Assembly: GCA_007118235.1 (NCBI GenBank)
Contig: SKRY01000082.1
Location: 1-6,401 of the forward strand
DNA: 6,401 nucleotides
Origin: Candidatus Hydrogenedentota bacterium
GTDB lineage: Bacteria > Hydrogenedentota > Hydrogenedentia > Hydrogenedentales > SLHB01
Direction: 5' to 3'
The translations under genes and the position numbers were made by a program. Every line of letters begins with the position of its first letter. The first letter of the stretch is position 1. The notes below the pieces were generated by a model. The model had not been told where the DNA came from. It worked only from the letters and a program-made list of their open reading frames with translations, and did not search any database. Shown piece after piece: positions 5,852-6,401 of this stretch.

Positions 5852-5936
5852 ATTATGTATTACGCGACACGAATTGATAACGCAGTATTATTTATGGCAG
5901 TCGAGATAGGTTTCTTCTTTATTGAAGAAACTTTTT
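5852..5936 (+). ncRNA. Candidate small RNA of about 85 nt
   Basis: Defined by a promoter-like element (TATAGT at 5840-5845) and an intrinsic terminator ending at 5936, with no plausible reading frame between them. The sequence is AT-rich compared with the rest of the window. I cannot match it to a known RNA family: it lacks the tRNA T-loop and it is too short for 6S or tmRNA. The alternative is that the terminator simply ends a longer transcript from the RHH gene, about 340 nt upstream. Confidence 0.35.
5910..5936 (+). terminator. Rho-independent terminator
   Basis: GTTTCTTC (5910-5917) pairs perfectly with GAAGAAAC (5924-5931) over the loop TTTATT, directly followed by TTTTT (5932-5936). 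The stem is AT-rich, but the hairpin-plus-U-tract architecture is textbook and clearly oriented to the plus strand. It insulates the prepilin gene from upstream transcription. Confidence 0.75.
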
Positions 5937-5961
5937 GATTCCTCATGGGTTTACATAAATA
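5935..5961 (+). promoter_or_regulatory. Possible promoter of the prepilin gene
   Basis: TTGATT (5935-5940) is followed by an AT-rich -10-like stretch, TACATAAATA (5952-5961); the best hexamer choice, TAAATA at 5956-5961, gives 15-nt spacing and few consensus matches. I also looked for a sigma54 GG-N10-GC element, often used for pilin genes, and found none. A promoter is expected just here because a terminator ends at 5936. Confidence 0.3.
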
Positions 5962-6027
5962 GGGAGTAGCATTGGCATCTGCTATCACTTACGCCTACAG
6001 CCACGGTTCGTCGGTCAAGGAGGGAGT

Positions 6028-6230
6028 ACGGCGTCAGAAAGGGGTCGCATCCCATAGTCCCGGAGGGTCAGGGGCGCCTCAGAAGACTGGGGCTTGTGAC
6101 CCGCCGTGTCGTCCTCAGGATTCTTCCCAAGGGGAGAACAAGGGCAGCAGTTAGGTGTCAATGGGAACGCGCTCATGCCAAGGCGTGAGCCAGTCAAACC
6201 GGAGTTTGCGCACACACAAGGAGGGAAACC
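6028..6230 (+). other. Hairpin-rich 5' leader of the prepilin gene
   Basis: Several stems can form in series. ACGGCG (6028-6033) pairs with CGCCGT (6102-6107). Nested in it, GGTCA (6066-6070) pairs with TGACC (6097-6101), and GCCTCAG (6076-6082) with CTGGGGC (6087-6093) over an AAGA loop. TTCTTCC (6121-6127) pairs with GGGAGAA (6132-6138), GCTCATGC (6171-6178) with GCGTGAGC (6183-6190), both over a CAAG loop, and CAAAC (6195-6199) with GTTTG (6204-6208) over CGGA. A leader of nearly 300 nt is long. It lacks the conserved GEMM (cyclic-di-GMP-I) core and matches no riboswitch I know. Confidence 0.4.
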
Positions 6231-6241
6231 CACCCCTTCGT

Positions 6242-6248
6242 GGAGGAG
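6242..6248 (+). promoter_or_regulatory. Ribosome binding site of the prepilin gene
   Basis: GGAGGAG lies 7 nt before the ATG at 6256 and sets the start. A second Shine-Dalgarno-like AAGGAGG (6219-6225) upstream has no start codon at suitable distance and can pair with the CCCC/CCTT run at 6232-6238. Confidence 0.8.
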
Positions 6249-6255
6249 AACGATC

Positions 6256-6401
6256 ATGTACAGCAGGAAGAAGGGTTTCACGCTCATCGAGTTGCTGGTG
6301 GTGATCGCGATTATCGCGATACTCGCGGCGATTCTGTTCCCGGTTTTCGCAAGGGCGCGAGAGAAGGCGCGACAGACGTCGTGTCTGAACAACGTCAAGC
6401 A
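6256..6401 (+). CDS. Type IV pilin / type II secretion pseudopilin, partial (N-terminus only)
   Basis: The gene runs off the window; 48 codons plus two bases are visible. The product starts with a short basic leader, MYSRKKG, followed by FTLIELLVVIAIIAILAAIL, the class III signal cut by the prepilin peptidase after Gly7. Phe8 becomes the methylated N-terminus and Glu12 (position +5) is needed for assembly. After the hydrophobic helix comes FPVFARAREKARQTSCLNNVK. This form, with Cys and Asn residues after the helix, is typical of the large DUF1559-like or H-X9-DG pseudopilin paralogue families of Planctomycetes, Armatimonadota and Hydrogenedentota, rather than of classical PilA. Whether it is a pilin subunit, a T2SS pseudopilin or a surface protein using the same export route cannot be told from the N-terminus. 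Confidence 0.93.
   Translation, partial: MYSRKKGFTLIELLVVIAIIAILAAILFPVFARAREKARQTSCLNNVK

Larger units (their letters stand above)
5573..6255. other. Long non-coding stretch between the RHH and prepilin genes
   Basis: No convincing protein gene lies in these 683 nt. Open frames exist on both strands, but their translations are low in hydrophobic patterning and rich in Arg/Ser/Pro/Cys. The stretch contains a large imperfect palindrome (5743-5785), three copies of TTAAGC (5744, 5781, 5800), an AT-rich island at 5801-5960 (55 G+C in 160 nt, about 34%) unlike its GC-rich flanks, an intrinsic terminator, and a hairpin-rich leader of the prepilin gene. A 60-codon TTG-initiated frame at 5972-6154 follows AGGGAG (5961-5966), but its product has no recognisable features. 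Confidence 0.7.

Noticed and set aside
5990..6110. Cyclic-di-GMP (GEMM-I) riboswitch or tRNA-like element
   Set aside because: The conserved GGCAAACC and GACGCAAAGCC segments are absent, and GGTTCGTCGG does not fit the tRNA T-loop consensus.
5972..6154. Small 60-codon gene before the prepilin
   Set aside because: TTG start with a fair AGGGAG upstream, but the Ser/Gly/Pro/Lys-rich product has no pattern, and the stretch is better explained by RNA stems.

Overview
The window looks like a GC-rich bacterial chromosome segment from an environmental, diderm-type lineage. The best taxonomic hint is the prepilin N-terminus at the right edge: after the cleavage motif it reads ILFPVFARAREKARQTSC, a form I associate with Armatimonadota, Hydrogenedentota and related PVC-like phyla. 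Exported versions of sugar enzymes fit that kind of polysaccharide-degrading organism. The phylum assignment is an inference. I see no phage, transposon, CRISPR, tRNA or rRNA signal.

Layout. A plus-strand pair opens the window: a mannonate dehydratase (uxuA, 154-1218), then an exported YdjC/ChbG-type carbohydrate deacetylase (1313-2257). They converge on a minus-strand block across a shared terminator region. Read in their own direction, the three minus-strand genes are an exported PIG-L/LmbE-type deacetylase (5279 to 4272), a two-TM GIDE-domain membrane protein (4060 to 3338) and an exported xylose-isomerase-like TIM-barrel sugar isomerase/epimerase (3197 to 2352). Gaps of 140-211 nt with hairpins separate these three, so they may be individual units rather than one tight operon. 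A short ribbon-helix-helix protein (5426-5572) diverges from the deacetylase. The rest (5573-6255) has no convincing gene. It holds a large inverted repeat, an AT-rich island with a promoter-like element and an intrinsic terminator (a candidate small RNA), and a hairpin-rich leader before a type IV pilin/pseudopilin gene that runs off the right edge.

How the genes fit together. UxuA acts in the cytoplasm on D-mannonate from uronate breakdown. The two deacetylase-fold proteins and the TIM-barrel protein all carry Sec signal peptides, which suggests processing of acetylated or modified sugars outside the cytoplasm, with uronates then catabolised inside. The link is contextual only, and no substrate can be read from the sequence.

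I did not find a clear new multi-gene system. The items most worth checking are the candidate small RNA at 5852-5936, the structured leader of the pilin gene, the orphan RHH gene with its nested inverted repeats, and the RING-less bacterial GIDE protein.
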